Positions 35,239 through 44,838 are shown, counted from the stretch's first letter. The stretch: 64,000 nt of DNA from an uncultured Aquimarina sp. (GCA_947498775.1 CANMLL010000011.1:124001-188000); one strand, 5' to 3'. A program made the numbers and translations. The notes: generated by a model from the letters alone, not told the origin.

Positions 35239-37674
35239 TTATCCTTTAGAAGAACGTTTTAAATTGTTCACATCCAGAAAGTATACCACTCTAAGTGATA
35301 ATGTGTGTTTTATCGGTTGATTAAATAGATTATCAAGACTTTGCGTGTAATTTAAAGTAGAAAGATCATCTTCATTAAAAATCTGGTTGCGATAGAGTAG
35401 TGTGGCTTCACTACCCGGAGCAAATCTCCAGTTAAAACTCAGATCGAGGTTCCAGATATTGAAATTTGTATTAGGATCATCTTCTGTAGTGTCATAATCG
35501 ATACGCGATCTAGAACCATTCTCATTTAGTATGAAAAATAAATTATCAGAATAATCTGCAGTACTCCAAAAATTTCTGAACCGTAGGTTTATAGATTTGA
35601 AAGGATCAAAATTATAACTAGCACTTAGCGAATGTTCTAGAGAGATTCTATCTCGTTGTCCTAGAAAAACATCTGTACCATCATCATCGATATATCCAAA
35701 CTCTTCTCTGTTATAATATTCGGATCGCCAAATCATCAATAATTTATCCGAAAAGCGGTATCTGGGTGAAATTTCTACTCGGTATATTCTTTGCGGATCA
35801 TTGTTAAACCACTGTCTTGTTCCCGCACTGATATCATAAGCAAACTTTTTTCGATAATCTGAAGAAACAAATACCCTACCGCCAAAACTAGGATTAAAAG
35901 TCACAAATCGTCCATCAACTCGGGGTTCAAAATAATCTTGTCTTTTGGAACTAAAAGCACCTCTGGCACCAAAACCAAAACGTTCTCTAGACACAAAGAA
36001 AGTATTAAAACCTAACTGGTTCTCTGTCTGTACAGAGGGGTCAAAAAGCCTACGGTGCCTGGCATAAATGTTAATCCTATAATTATTAAACCATCCTTTG
36101 GGTTCAAAAATTTGGTACGAGATATTTGCTCTAAAACTATTATAATTATTTCTGAAATTTACACCCAGATCATTAATATCAAATGTTTTATTGGCCAAAC
36201 TATGCCCAAAACCATATCGAATTTTCCCTTTTATACGATCAAAATCTATATCTGATGCAAATCCACTTTCATTACTTTCAGCAAGGTTTATATGGCTAAC
36301 AATTGAACGTCCAGTAGTCCTATATGAATTTCCTTTGTTTGCAATATTCCATGTCAAACCAGATACATTGGCATCTCTAAATTTACTACCTTGCCTAATA
36401 ACACTAGTATTAATTAAAGAAACAGAAGAGTTTTTATTAAACTGTTGATCCACCACAAAAATATTGTAGTTTGACAAAGGTTCTATAACTACTTTTCTTG
36501 TACTACCGGTAACGGTATCTTTAATTATGATATCTGTTTTCTCTGTAATTGCATTGAAAACACCTATACCTAAATTATCTTTAGTTCTTCCTGAAACTTT
36601 AAGAGCATTTAATAGATTAATCTTCTCTGGTGATTCTTCAGCTTCTTCATTGACCGCAAGATCATCGTCTGATATAGATTCAGAGGGGCCTCCGCCAACT
36701 CTTCTTGAAAAGAAAAGACTACCCTTATTAAACAATTCTGTTCCTTCTGTAAAGAATTGCCTGTTTTCGGCAAAAGTTTGTTCAAAAGGACCAAGGTTTA
36801 ATTGAACTTCATCAAAGGCAGCCTGGCCAAAGTCAGGAATCAAGGTTGCATCTAGGGTAAAACTATCACTAAGACCATATTTTACATCCATTCCTGCACT
36901 AAAATTTGTTTCTGTTTGACCATCTTCATAAGACGCCAGGCCTTGTACAAAAGGGAAAAAGGTAAGCCGTACAGGTGGATCAATATCGCGCACTCCAGTT
37001 ACAAGGCCATTATATTGTGTTTGTTGGCCAACTGTATTGTTAATAAAATTCCAGGTATGAGTTTGATTCCGGCTTTGCAATCTTCTATAGAAATTTATAC
37101 TCCAGTCTTGTACATTTACTTCAGGAAATCGAAGCGCATTATAGGGGATCCTAAATTCGGCATACCATCCCTTATCGTCAAAAGATACTTTAGCATCAAA
37201 TACTACATTGTAACTAAAATCTTCATTAAACTGATCAGCTCTAGCATCACCTATAGCACCTGCACTAGTAATGAAAAAACGAGTTTCATTAATTCCATCA
37301 TTATACGTGTTTATTGCAATGCTAAAAAAATCGGCCTGAACAAAAACGTTATCTCGCTGACTAAATTGCCGAAGGATCTTATCAGGTTGATCATCAAATA
37401 GGTAGGCTGCAAAATAAACAGCTTTATTATCGTAAGCCATTTTTACTTCGGATTGTGCATTCTGGGTTACTTCACCTTCGTTACCAGGCTGCCACATTTG
37501 AAAATTGCCATAGGCCGGAAGGTTTTTCCATATATCATCATCAAGAATACCATCAATTTTTGGAGCGCTACTAATTCTTTGTGCAAGAATTTCTTTTTTC
37601 TCCTGAGCTATTGATTCTAATACAACTAATAATAAAATACACAGACTAGTTTTGAAGCATAATGATATATTCAT
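35239..37674 (-). CDS. DUF5916 outer membrane protein with CBM9-like N-terminal domain
   Basis: 811 residues. Signal peptide at 1-23 (CILLLVVLESIAQ), then a carbohydrate-binding family 9-like domain (RISSAPKIDGILDDDIWKNL, AVYFAAYLFDDQPDKILRQ, NFYRRLQSRNQTHTWNF). The remainder is a beta-barrel-like DUF5916 region of alternating strands ending LRVVYFL, followed by a short Lys/Arg tail. Family members are common outer membrane proteins in marine Flavobacteriia; role unknown. Divergent from msrA. Confidence 0.9.
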   Translation of the reverse strand: MNISLCFKTSLCILLLVVLESIAQEKKEILAQRISSAPKIDGILDDDIWKNLPAYGNFQMWQPGNEGEVTQNAQSEVKMAYDNKAVYFAAYLFDDQPDKILRQFSQRDNVFVQADFFSIAINTYNDGINETRFFITSAGAIGDARADQFNEDFSYNVVFDAKVSFDDKGWYAEFRIPYNALRFPEVNVQDWSINFYRRLQSRNQTHTWNFINNTVGQQTQYNGLVTGVRDIDPPVRLTFFPFVQGLASYEDGQTETNFSAGMDVKYGLSDSFTLDATLIPDFGQAAFDEVQLNLGPFEQTFAENRQFFTEGTELFNKGSLFFSRRVGGGPSESISDDDLAVNEEAEESPEKINLLNALKVSGRTKDNLGIGVFNAITEKTDIIIKDTVTGSTRKVVIEPLSNYNIFVVDQQFNKNSSVSLINTSVIRQGSKFRDANVSGLTWNIANKGNSYRTTGRSIVSHINLAESNESGFASDIDFDRIKGKIRYGFGHSLANKTFDINDLGVNFRNNYNSFRANISYQIFEPKGWFNNYRINIYARHRRLFDPSVQTENQLGFNTFFVSRERFGFGARGAFSSKRQDYFEPRVDGRFVTFNPSFGGRVFVSSDYRKKFAYDISAGTRQWFNNDPQRIYRVEISPRYRFSDKLLMIWRSEYYNREEFGYIDDDGTDVFLGQRDRISLEHSLSASYNFDPFKSINLRFRNFWSTADYSDNLFFILNENGSRSRIDYDTTEDDPNTNFNIWNLDLSFNWRFAPGSEATLLYRNQIFNEDDLSTLNYTQSLDNLFNQPIKHTLSLRVVYFLDVNNLKRSSKG

Positions 37675-37710
37675 ATAAATGTAATAAAAAACTTACTTTT
37701 TTGTTAGTCG

Positions 37711-37724
37711 CAAAACTAACTTTG
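37711..37724. promoter_or_regulatory. Overlapping divergent -7 elements between DUF5916 and msrA genes
   Basis: CAAAACTAACTTTG contains TAGTTTTG on the minus strand (37718-37711) and TAACTTTG on the plus strand (37717-37724), sharing one TA step. Both match TAnnTTTG. Neither has a clear -33 TTG, so both are tentative. Confidence 0.3.
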
Positions 37725-37819
37725 TCATATGAATTGTGATACTAATGAAAAGTTAAAAAGGATTAAAAGCGTTTTCTATCTGCGTATTTTAGTTAAAAAA
37801 TTAAGATTTTTATAATGCT

Positions 37820-38377
37820 ATGGAAAATACAAATCTACAAACGGCGGTCTTTGCCGGAGGATGTTTTTGGTGTACCGAAGCTGTTTTTCAGCGTGTGGAA
37901 GGTGTACATAAAGTAATTTCGGGTTATACAGGAGGGACTATTAAGAATCCGGCATATAGAGAAATAACTACAGGCCGTACAGGTCACGCCGAAGCAATAC
38001 AAGTTGAATTTGATGCAGATATAATTAATTTTGAAGAATTATTAGAGATTTTCTTTATGACTCATGATCCAACTACATTGAATAGTCAAGGTGCCGATCG
38101 CGGGACACAATATCGTAGCGCCATCTTTTATACAAACCCTGAACAAAAGAAAATAGCCGAACAAACTATAGAAAATCTTACTAATCAAAAAGCCTTTGAA
38201 GCACCCATTGTAACCGAAGTAACAGCATCAGGAGCATTTTATAATGCAGAGGATTATCATCAAAATTATTATAACCAGAATAGTAGTCAGGGATACTGCC
38301 AATTTGTGATACATCCAAAACTTAACAAATTAAACACTACTTTTAAAAACAAATTGAAAAAAGAAATACAGAAGTAA
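37820..38377 (+). CDS. msrA: Peptide-methionine (S)-S-oxide reductase
   Basis: Repairs oxidised methionine in proteins using thioredoxin. 185 residues, normal for MsrA. Catalytic Cys15 lies in [13 protein letters not shown], with the family's [32 protein letters not shown] and YHQNYYNQN motifs; a resolving Cys is in [11 protein letters not shown]. No signal peptide, so cytoplasmic. The folE gene begins 5 bp after the stop, indicating co-transcription. Confidence 0.97.
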   Translation: MENTNLQTAVFAGGCFWCTEAVFQRVEGVHKVISGYTGGTIKNPAYREITTGRTGHAEAIQVEFDADIINFEELLEIFFMTHDPTTLNSQGADRGTQYRSAIFYTNPEQKKIAEQTIENLTNQKAFEAPIVTEVTASGAFYNAEDYHQNYYNQNSSQGYCQFVIHPKLNKLNTTFKNKLKKEIQK

Positions 38378-38382
38378 TTGCT

Positions 38383-38979
38383 ATGCCATATACAAATTTT
38401 GAAGAATACAATATTAAGGTTGCAGACGGGGTAAAAGAAAAATTTAAATCGATTATTGATGATTTAGGAGAAGATACTACAAGAGAAGGAATACAAAAAA
38501 CTCCAGAACGAGCTGCAAAAGCCATGATGTTCTTAACGCAAGGTTATCACCAGGATCCCGCAGAAATACTTAGAAGTGCAATGTTCAAGGAAGACTATGA
38601 TGATATGGTTATTGTTAAAGATATCGAATTGTACTCCTTATGTGAACATCATATGTTACCGTTTTTTGGAAAGGCCCATATAGCCTATATTCCTAATGGA
38701 TACATTGTTGGGTTAAGTAAACTACCCAGAATAGTAGATATTTTTGCAAGAAGGATGCAAGTACAGGAACGGTTAACTCATGATATCCTTGAATGTATAA
38801 ATAATACATTAAAACCCAAAGGAGTTGCTGTAGTCATCGAGGCCTCTCATATGTGTATGATGATGCGTGGGGTGCAGAAACAGAATTCTGTGACAACTAC
38901 GTCGGGGTTTAGAGGGCAGTTCGAAAAAATTGAAACGCGCACAGAGTTTTTAAGATTGATCACCGCAGATCTAGGATAG
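38383..38979 (+). CDS. folE: GTP cyclohydrolase I
   Basis: Converts GTP to 7,8-dihydroneopterin triphosphate, first step of folate/pterin synthesis. 198 residues with [15 protein letters not shown], the zinc site C/H/C in [18 protein letters not shown] and [16 protein letters not shown], and the catalytic [12 protein letters not shown] near the C-terminus. All key residues appear intact, so the zinc-dependent type IA enzyme. Directly behind msrA. Confidence 0.97.
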   Translation: MPYTNFEEYNIKVADGVKEKFKSIIDDLGEDTTREGIQKTPERAAKAMMFLTQGYHQDPAEILRSAMFKEDYDDMVIVKDIELYSLCEHHMLPFFGKAHIAYIPNGYIVGLSKLPRIVDIFARRMQVQERLTHDILECINNTLKPKGVAVVIEASHMCMMMRGVQKQNSVTTTSGFRGQFEKIETRTEFLRLITADLG

Positions 38980-39033
38980 TTTTTGGAATACTCTTTGCTC
39001 TATTTGTTGTATATTAAACCCTAACTATATACT

Positions 39034-39333
39034 ATGGCAAAAGATAAATACAAAAAATTAGGATTAAGCCTACTTTTTGATGGATTAGGAATGGTTACCT
39101 ACGTGATTCCGGGAATAGGGGAGTTCGGAGATATACTCTGGGCACCTTTGTCGGGATGGTTAATGACTAGACTGTATAAAGGCAATGCCGGTAAAGTTGC
39201 TGGTGTTGTGACATTTGTTGAAGAGGCTCTTCCCGGATTGGACATAATCCCAACATTTACGCTGATGTGGTTATACACCTACGTATTTAAAAAAGAAAAA
39301 GTAGAAGAGATTATAGATGTTGATATCTCTTAA
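39034..39333 (+). CDS. Small membrane-associated hypothetical protein (99 aa)
   Basis: Three moderately hydrophobic segments separated by Gly/Pro turns (LSLLFDGLGMVTYVIPGIG, ILWAPLSGWLMTRLY, FTLMWLYTYVF) and a charged tail EKVEEIIDVDIS. It follows folE by 54 bp, same strand. Family resembles small uncharacterised flavobacterial membrane proteins; no function known. Its stop overlaps the convergent gene by 4 bp. Confidence 0.8.
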   Translation: MAKDKYKKLGLSLLFDGLGMVTYVIPGIGEFGDILWAPLSGWLMTRLYKGNAGKVAGVVTFVEEALPGLDIIPTFTLMWLYTYVFKKEKVEEIIDVDIS

Positions 39334-39851
39334 TCTTTAAAAAAACGAGCTAATCCCATTCTGCTCAACATTTTCTTTTCAAAATTCCAGAAGAACTTAA
39401 ATTGTCCAAAGATCCACCCTACGATAAGCAGTAATACCTGGTAAACAGGAAAAATAAGAAAAATTCTAACAGGCCAATATATCCAGCCACTGGTAGTTTC
39501 TTTATAAAAACCAAGAAAGCCAATAATTGGATCAGAAATACGCGCAGCCGTGGATCCTGTAACAGCAAAAGCAATGAAAATAGCTATCAACTCCCAACGA
39601 TAAGAGACCTCCCATTTATTTTCTAGAATAGTAAATAACTTTAAGGTTATAATAAGGAACAAGCAAGTAAAAAAAACGGTCATTGTTGAAAGTAATCCAA
39701 TAAATGTAACATCTGTTTGATTAAGATGAATAGCATTTAAAACATATTTGCTTAGCAAATAACCAGAAAACAGCAAGCTTATTAATCCCAGTATCGGAAA
39801 CAATAACTGCCAACTTGATTGTATTTCCCAACGATCCTTAAATTTTTGCAT
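39330..39851 (-). CDS. Prepilin-like polytopic membrane protein of unknown function (about 173 aa)
   Basis: Four predicted transmembrane segments (LLFPILGLISLLFSGYLL, FIGLLSTMTVFFTCLFLII, WELIAIFIAFAVTGSTAA, IFLIFPVYQVLLLIVGWIFG) and a basic C-terminus KKMLSRMGLARFFKD. I take ATG 39851 (MQKFKDRWEIQ) rather than 39866. Despite the label style, I see no pilin motif; the safe description is a DUF6787-like membrane protein. It lies 30 bp after the lipoprotein-like gene on the same strand. Confidence 0.75.
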   Translation of the reverse strand: MQKFKDRWEIQSSWQLLFPILGLISLLFSGYLLSKYVLNAIHLNQTDVTFIGLLSTMTVFFTCLFLIITLKLFTILENKWEVSYRWELIAIFIAFAVTGSTAARISDPIIGFLGFYKETTSGWIYWPVRIFLIFPVYQVLLLIVGWIFGQFKFFWNFEKKMLSRMGLARFFKD

Positions 39852-39882
39852 AGCGCAAAAATACAATTAAATAAAGTCTAAA

Positions 39883-40311
39883 TCAAAATGTTCTACCACG
39901 AGTGACAATAAAATTTTGTCTATACCTTTGTTCAAAAAACAGGAAATAATTGTAGAGAAGATAATTCACCTCGTAACCATAACGAATTGTGGGTTCATAA
40001 TTAATTCGCTGAAGGTATAAATTTGGATTAAATCGTTGAGGTTGAAGAACGCGTTGATTGTATTCGGTTACATAAATACGATTTCTGGTTTCTAAGAACT
40101 GCTCAGAATAAAATCCTCTGGGTCTTTGGGTCACTAACCAACCATTAAATCCGGGTTCTATAATTATAATTTCATATTCTAAGCTGTCATTAGCGATTCG
40201 CACTGTATCTGAAGTAGCATTAATAGAAGATGTGTTCATGTTTTTTTCTTGGGTAGAAGCGCATCCAAGAATCAACATGCCAATAACAGTTACATACAAA
40301 AAGGTCTTCAT
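39883..40311 (-). CDS. Small lipoprotein, DUF6146-like (142 aa)
   Basis: Lipoprotein signal MKTFLYVTVIGMLILGC with Cys17. The mature part contains NDSLEYEIIIIEPGFNGWLV, the motif QRPRGFYSEQFLETRNRIYV and a Tyr/Arg-rich end with RYGYEVNYLLYNYFLFFEQR. This pattern belongs to a small Bacteroidota family of unknown function. Downstream of the DUF937 gene and a terminator; close to the next membrane protein gene. Confidence 0.82.
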   Translation of the reverse strand: MKTFLYVTVIGMLILGCASTQEKNMNTSSINATSDTVRIANDSLEYEIIIIEPGFNGWLVTQRPRGFYSEQFLETRNRIYVTEYNQRVLQPQRFNPNLYLQRINYEPTIRYGYEVNYLLYNYFLFFEQRYRQNFIVTRGRTF

Positions 40312-40344
40312 GATTTATATTGTTATTCCAATCTTATCAAAATA

Positions 40345-40374
40345 CAAAAAAGCCAGAGAACTACCTCTGGCTTT
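40345..40374 (-). terminator. Intrinsic terminator after the DUF937 gene
   Basis: AAAGCCAGAG (40349-40358) / CTCTGGCTTT (40365-40374), 6-nt loop, with an A run at 40345-40351 giving a U tract on the minus transcript. Confidence 0.7.
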
Positions 40375-40396
40375 AACCATTATTTATGATGCAATA

Positions 40397-41035
40397 TTAT
40401 TTACCAAAAAGTCCTCCTAGTAAACCGCCAAGACCACTTTTTTTCTTTCCACTACCACTTAGTAACATTCCGGCTACATCATCTAGAATACTTCCGTCAC
40501 CATCGGCATCAAGAAAAGATTCTATTAAGGATTGTTGTTTAGAGCCTCTTTGTGCTCCAGACAAACCACCTAACATACTAGAGAGTCCATTAGCGTCACT
40601 TACATTATTTTGTGTAGCTTGTTTTCCTAGAACTCCCATTAGAATAGGGGCAGCCACTTTTAAAATTTCTCCAACAGAACCTGAGTCTATACCTGATTTT
40701 TGACTAAGGGCATTCTCTACAGCAGGTTGTTTGCCACCCAGAATATGTCCTAAAATTCCAGCACCATCATTGGTAACATTTTGGTCTACACCCCCTTCAA
40801 ATAATCCTCCTAGATCATTCAGGATTCCACCAGAATGTTTACTCGAAAGAGCATTTAATAATCCTGATGCGCCTTCTGGTGTGGATGCATTGCGCTGCAT
40901 GGCTCCCATAAGCACAGGCATTGCCATACTCAATAAATCGCCTGTTTTATTAGCTGGCTGTCCTGTTTGAGAACTAACACCATTAATAATTTGTCTACCC
41001 ATTGGGCTATTTAAAAGATCTAAAATTCCTGACAT
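40397..41035 (-). CDS. DUF937 (YidB-like) protein
   Basis: 212 residues, Gly/Ser/Leu-rich, low complexity. Two related repeats start MGRQIINGVSSQTGQPANKT and LSQKSGIDSGSVGEILKVAA and each carry a PVLMGAM/PILMGVLGKQ segment, the DUF937 signature. It ends DGDGSILDDVAGMLLSGSG and GGLLGGLFGK. No signal peptide. Function unknown. Own terminator at 40345. Confidence 0.9.
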   Translation of the reverse strand: MSGILDLLNSPMGRQIINGVSSQTGQPANKTGDLLSMAMPVLMGAMQRNASTPEGASGLLNALSSKHSGGILNDLGGLFEGGVDQNVTNDGAGILGHILGGKQPAVENALSQKSGIDSGSVGEILKVAAPILMGVLGKQATQNNVSDANGLSSMLGGLSGAQRGSKQQSLIESFLDADGDGSILDDVAGMLLSGSGKKKSGLGGLLGGLFGK

Positions 41036-41151
41036 AGTTGTATGTTTTTTTTGTGTATCTAAAGTTACATCTTTTATGTTAAAAATTTTAGATTACACCC
41101 TGTTTTATTTTGAATAAAATCGGGTAAAATGCAATTTTATCAGATAAAATA

Positions 41152-41186
41152 CAAAACGCTGTTTCGAATTTTGAAACAGCGTTTTG
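41152..41186 (-). terminator. Intrinsic terminator after serA
   Basis: Perfect 14-bp stem CAAAACGCTGTTTC / GAAACAGCGTTTTG with a 7-nt loop, 29 bp after the serA stop. Confidence 0.75.
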
Positions 41187-41214
41187 CCAATTAATTATAA
41201 CTATCTAAAATCGT

Positions 41215-42165
41215 TTACTTCAGGATCTTGATAATCTGCTCGGCCAATTCCTGACCAATACGATCTTGAGCTTCTCCAGTTGCAGCTCCGATATGTGGTG
41301 TTAAAGATATCTTATTATTCATAAGCACTTTAATTGCTGGGCTTGGTTCATCTTCGAATACGTCTAGTCCTGCAAAGCTTAATTTTTCTTTTTCCAGGGC
41401 TTCAACTAATGCAACTTCATCAATTACACCACCTCGAGCAGCATTAATAATTCCAACTCCATCTTTCATTTGCTCAATTTCAGGTTTTCCGATCACATAT
41501 TCCTTTTGTGCAGGAACATGTAAGGTAAAGAAATCTGCGTTTTTTAATACTTCTTCCTTAGAAATGGTTTTGATTTTAAAATTTAGTGTTTGTCCATCAA
41601 AGAATTCTAAAGGAATTTCAACTTCTTCAATAAAAGGATCGTATGCAATAACATTCATCCCAACACCGATGGCAATTTTTGCGGTTGCCTGACCAATTCG
41701 TCCTATGCCGAGAACACCTAAAGTTTTTCCTCTTAGTTCGGTACCACCACCGTATGCTTTTTTAAGGTTTTTGAATTTGCTATCACCCTCTAACGGCATA
41801 TTGCGGTTTGCATCATGTAAAAAACGAACACTACCATATAAATGTGCAAAAACCAATTCGGCTACAGATCCAGAAGATGCTGCAGGAGTATTAATTACGT
41901 GTAAGCCTTTTTCACGAGCATAAGCCACATCTATATTATCCATTCCTACACCTCCACGTCCAATAACTTTAAGAGAAGGGCAGTTGTCTATGATATCTGT
42001 TCTCACTTTTGTGGCACTACGCACTAATAAAACCGAAATTTCATTTTCATTAATATAATCTACCAACTGGTCTTGAGCTACGGTAATTGTTAAAACCTCG
42101 AACCCTTCCTGTTCTAAAGCGTCAATACCACTTTGCGACACTCCGTCGTTTGCTAATACTTTCAT
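41215..42165 (-). CDS. serA: D-3-phosphoglycerate dehydrogenase-like D-2-hydroxyacid dehydrogenase
   Basis: NAD-dependent enzyme, most likely the first step of serine synthesis because serC is upstream in the same orientation. 316 residues: the short form with no C-terminal ACT domain, so serine feedback through ACT is not expected. NAD-binding GVLGIGRIGQATAKIAIGVG, catalytic Arg in INAARGGVIDE, Glu in DVFEDEPSPA and His in LTPHIGAATGEAQ are all visible. Confidence 0.93.
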   Translation of the reverse strand: MKVLANDGVSQSGIDALEQEGFEVLTITVAQDQLVDYINENEISVLLVRSATKVRTDIIDNCPSLKVIGRGGVGMDNIDVAYAREKGLHVINTPAASSGSVAELVFAHLYGSVRFLHDANRNMPLEGDSKFKNLKKAYGGGTELRGKTLGVLGIGRIGQATAKIAIGVGMNVIAYDPFIEEVEIPLEFFDGQTLNFKIKTISKEEVLKNADFFTLHVPAQKEYVIGKPEIEQMKDGVGIINAARGGVIDEVALVEALEKEKLSFAGLDVFEDEPSPAIKVLMNNKISLTPHIGAATGEAQDRIGQELAEQIIKILK

Positions 42166-42188
42166 TTTTAAATTATAAATTATAAGTG

Positions 42189-42466
42189 TTAAGTTCTAAG
42201 TTGACTAGTCTTAACTATTTTGGTTAAAATACTTATTATTTGATTTACTTCGTCAAGAAGGTCAGATAAGTCAAAGGATATTAAATCACTTTCTTTTAAT
42301 AAACGCAACCAATATCTTGTTTCTCTCGCCTCTTTGAAGCAATTGCCATTTTTGCAATAAAATCTTCTTTTGATTGATCAGCAAAAACATATTCTTTAGC
42401 TTCTCTTAAAGCTTTTACCAACTGAATCATTTTTGGTGAAAATCGAAAACTACGTCCTTCAATCAT
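42189..42466 (-). pseudogene. Four-helix-bundle (S23/IVP) protein, frameshifted
   Basis: Reads from ATG 42466 as MIEGRSFRFSPKMIQLVKAL ... MAIASK and then shifts. After a one-base deletion near 42329-42333 (AAGAGG where AAGGAGG is expected) the protein continues in another frame as EARETRYWLRLLKESDL ... LLDEVNQIISILTKIVKTS to a TAA at 42189. Restored length would be about 92 residues, the size of four-helix-bundle proteins related to those in 23S rRNA intervening sequences. It lies between serC and serA in the same orientation, with gaps of 53 and 23 bp. Confidence 0.82.
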
Positions 42467-42519
42467 GTTTTTAGCATTGAAGTGATTTTAAACGTATCAC
42501 TTAAAACGAAACACTTGAA

Positions 42520-43584
42520 TTATGCTTTTCTTTCTAAATCACTCATTACATCTACTAATGCAGCTACACTTTCTATAGTCATTGCATTATACATACTGGC
42601 TCTATAACCACCAACACTTCGGTGCCCATTAACTCCGTTGATTCCTGCTTCTTTACACATGGTATCAAAAGTCTCTTTAAGATCTTCATTTAGTAAGGTA
42701 AAAGTAGCATTCATGTTAGAGCGATCTTCTTTTACTGCAAATCCTTTAAATAAAGGGTTCAAATCCACTTCGGAATAAATTAATTTTCCTTTTTTCTCAT
42801 TTTGTTCTTCAATGGCAGAAATTCCTCCTAGTTTTTTAAGCCATCTTAGTGTAAGCATTGATGTATACACAGCAAATACAGGTGGTGTATTAAACATACT
42901 TCCTTTGCTTATATGCACTTGATAATCCAGCATAGACGGAATTTGTCGTTCTATTTTACCTAGGATATCTTCTTTTACAACAACCAAAGTGGTTCCAGCG
43001 GGGCCCATATTTTTTTGGGCTCCAGCGTAGATGATACTAAATTTAGAAAAGTCTAATTGTCTTGAGAAAATATCGCTACTCATGTCACATACAAGCGGAA
43101 CATCGGTAACAGGAAAATCTTTTACCTGAGTTCCAAAAATCGTATTGTTACTGGTGTAGTGCATATAATCCAGGTCAGAAGGAATACTATACCCTTTTGG
43201 GATGTAATTAAAATTAGCGTCCTTAGAAGAAGCAACTTCTACAACATCCCCAAAAAGCTTTGCTTCTTTGATTGCTTTTTCACTCCAGCTACCAGTATTT
43301 ACGTATCCTGCTTTGGACTGTAAAAGATTATAGGCTGCCATTAGAAATTGAGTACTTGCTCCGCCTTGTAAAAAAAGCGCTTTATATCCTTTTCCTTCTA
43401 ATCCTAATAATTCAAGAGCCAAGCTTCGGGCTTCTTCCATAACATCAACAAAATCTTTACTACGATGTGAAATTTCAATAATTGAAAGACCGGAGTCGTT
43501 ATAATCCAAAATAGCTTGTGATGCTTCTTTAAATACTTCTTGTGGTAAAATACAGGGTCCAGCGCTAAAATTGTGCTTTTTCAT
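42520..43584 (-). CDS. serC: Phosphoserine aminotransferase
   Basis: PLP enzyme converting 3-phosphohydroxypyruvate to phosphoserine (serine) and also serving pyridoxine synthesis. 354 residues, usual length. N-terminus HNFSAGPCILPQEV, ISHRSKDFVDVM, FLQGGASTQFLMAAYNLL, the PLP-lysine segment YAGAQKNMGPAGTTLVVV and the C-terminal GVNGHRSVGGYRASMYNAM are diagnostic. First gene of a serC-(pseudogene)-serA unit. Confidence 0.97.
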   Translation of the reverse strand: MKKHNFSAGPCILPQEVFKEASQAILDYNDSGLSIIEISHRSKDFVDVMEEARSLALELLGLEGKGYKALFLQGGASTQFLMAAYNLLQSKAGYVNTGSWSEKAIKEAKLFGDVVEVASSKDANFNYIPKGYSIPSDLDYMHYTSNNTIFGTQVKDFPVTDVPLVCDMSSDIFSRQLDFSKFSIIYAGAQKNMGPAGTTLVVVKEDILGKIERQIPSMLDYQVHISKGSMFNTPPVFAVYTSMLTLRWLKKLGGISAIEEQNEKKGKLIYSEVDLNPLFKGFAVKEDRSNMNATFTLLNEDLKETFDTMCKEAGINGVNGHRSVGGYRASMYNAMTIESVAALVDVMSDLERKA

Positions 43585-43710
43585 CAGTAGTTTTTATTGT
43601 TATTAATGTTTCCAGTTATCAGGTTATTTTTTATTCCAAAATTGGAAGAAAAAAACACCACAAAGGTGCTAATAATCTGATACAAATTCATTATTAAAAT
43701 GATAAATTAT

Positions 43711-44772
43711 TTAATCAATTTTTGTCAAAAACTCAATAATATCTATCCCATCTGCATAATCTGAAAGTTTTGGGGATTGTGTTTGCCCAAAATCAACAGT
43801 TTCAGATAAAAAGTTATGCGCAACAATACATTGTATTCTTTCTTTATCAGTTTCTAATTTTTCTTTTAGATCAGCTTCTGATCGATAGTTTTCATAAAAG
43901 ACTGTTGCGATAGGAGAAGCATAGCTTTGATCTTCTTTAAGCATTAAAAAACCGTTCTCAAACAGTTTGTAATTACTCATTAGATAAACCGCTTTGTTAT
44001 AGTCGTAGTTATTAGCATATTTTGCGCTATCTATTATTGAGTTGTACGTATAGATAGCTTTAAAAAAAGTATCGAAATTATAGCCTTCGGGAACAAGTAG
44101 TTTAGAAACATTTCTACACCCCAAACCATAATACCTAAAAATGTCCTCGCCTAAAGCATTAAGTTGCTCTGAGGTTTCATTACCTGTCAGCACTGCAACT
44201 GAGTTTCGATTTTTACGTATGATATGCGGAACTTTTCCAAAGTAATATTCAAAATACCTTGACGTATTATCACTTCCGGTTGCTATTATAGCATCAAAAT
44301 GATCAAATTTTTCTGTTGTGAATGTTATATACTCTTTAAAACCGGGTTCGATAGAGATAAGATATGAAGCTAAACATGATAATAATTGGTTATCATCTGA
44401 TGATTGTTTTACCAATATTTTATGTCCTGAAATTAGCACAGAAAGAAAATCGTGAAATCCCACTAATGGAATATTTCCAGCCATGATAACCCCAATAGTT
44501 TTTGGTTGTGGTTCTTTTAGTGAATAAGGAGATATCCATTGATTAAGATTTTCTTTTGTAAGTGCATTGCTCCATTCTTTTAATGAAAAAAGAACATTAT
44601 CTTGGGTAAACCAACCATTATGGTGGACTGCCAACGTGATTTTCTGTTTCATTTGATCAAAAAAAACGTCAGTAAGAGGAACGGCATTAACTTTCTCATA
44701 ACCAGTTGATTTGAATTGCCTAATGAAGTTTCCTAATTCGACAAAAGCGTTAATTCGATTATTTAATACCAT
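43711..44772 (-). CDS. LuxC-like acyl-CoA reductase
   Basis: 353 residues matching the LuxC/acyl-CoA reductase family (aldehyde dehydrogenase fold; reduces acyl-CoA to fatty aldehyde). Visible blocks are GVIMAGNIPLVGFHDFLSVL, ILVKQSSDDNQLL, DAIIATGSDNTSRYFEYYFG and the catalytic Cys region YYGLGCRNVSKLLVPEGY. No lux genes are present, so a role in bioluminescence is not implied; lipid or aldehyde metabolism is inferred. Divergent from a ferredoxin gene. Confidence 0.88.
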   Translation of the reverse strand: MVLNNRINAFVELGNFIRQFKSTGYEKVNAVPLTDVFFDQMKQKITLAVHHNGWFTQDNVLFSLKEWSNALTKENLNQWISPYSLKEPQPKTIGVIMAGNIPLVGFHDFLSVLISGHKILVKQSSDDNQLLSCLASYLISIEPGFKEYITFTTEKFDHFDAIIATGSDNTSRYFEYYFGKVPHIIRKNRNSVAVLTGNETSEQLNALGEDIFRYYGLGCRNVSKLLVPEGYNFDTFFKAIYTYNSIIDSAKYANNYDYNKAVYLMSNYKLFENGFLMLKEDQSYASPIATVFYENYRSEADLKEKLETDKERIQCIVAHNFLSETVDFGQTQSPKLSDYADGIDIIEFLTKID

Positions 44773-44778
44773 TTCTTA

Positions 44779-44810
44779 TTTGTTTATCACTAGTTTACGA
44801 GTTATTTTTG
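44779..44810 (+). promoter_or_regulatory. Promoter of the ferredoxin gene
   Basis: TTTG (44779-44782), 20-nt spacer, TATTTTTG (44803-44810), both exact matches; 28 bp before the ATG at 44839. Confidence 0.5.
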
Positions 44811-44838
44811 TAATGCAAATTTAGAATAAAAAAGAGCT

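Noticed and set aside
43711..44772. LuxC-like gene as evidence of a bioluminescence system
   Set aside because: No luxAB, luxD or luxE homologues nearby; the LuxC fold also occurs in general aldehyde and lipid metabolism.
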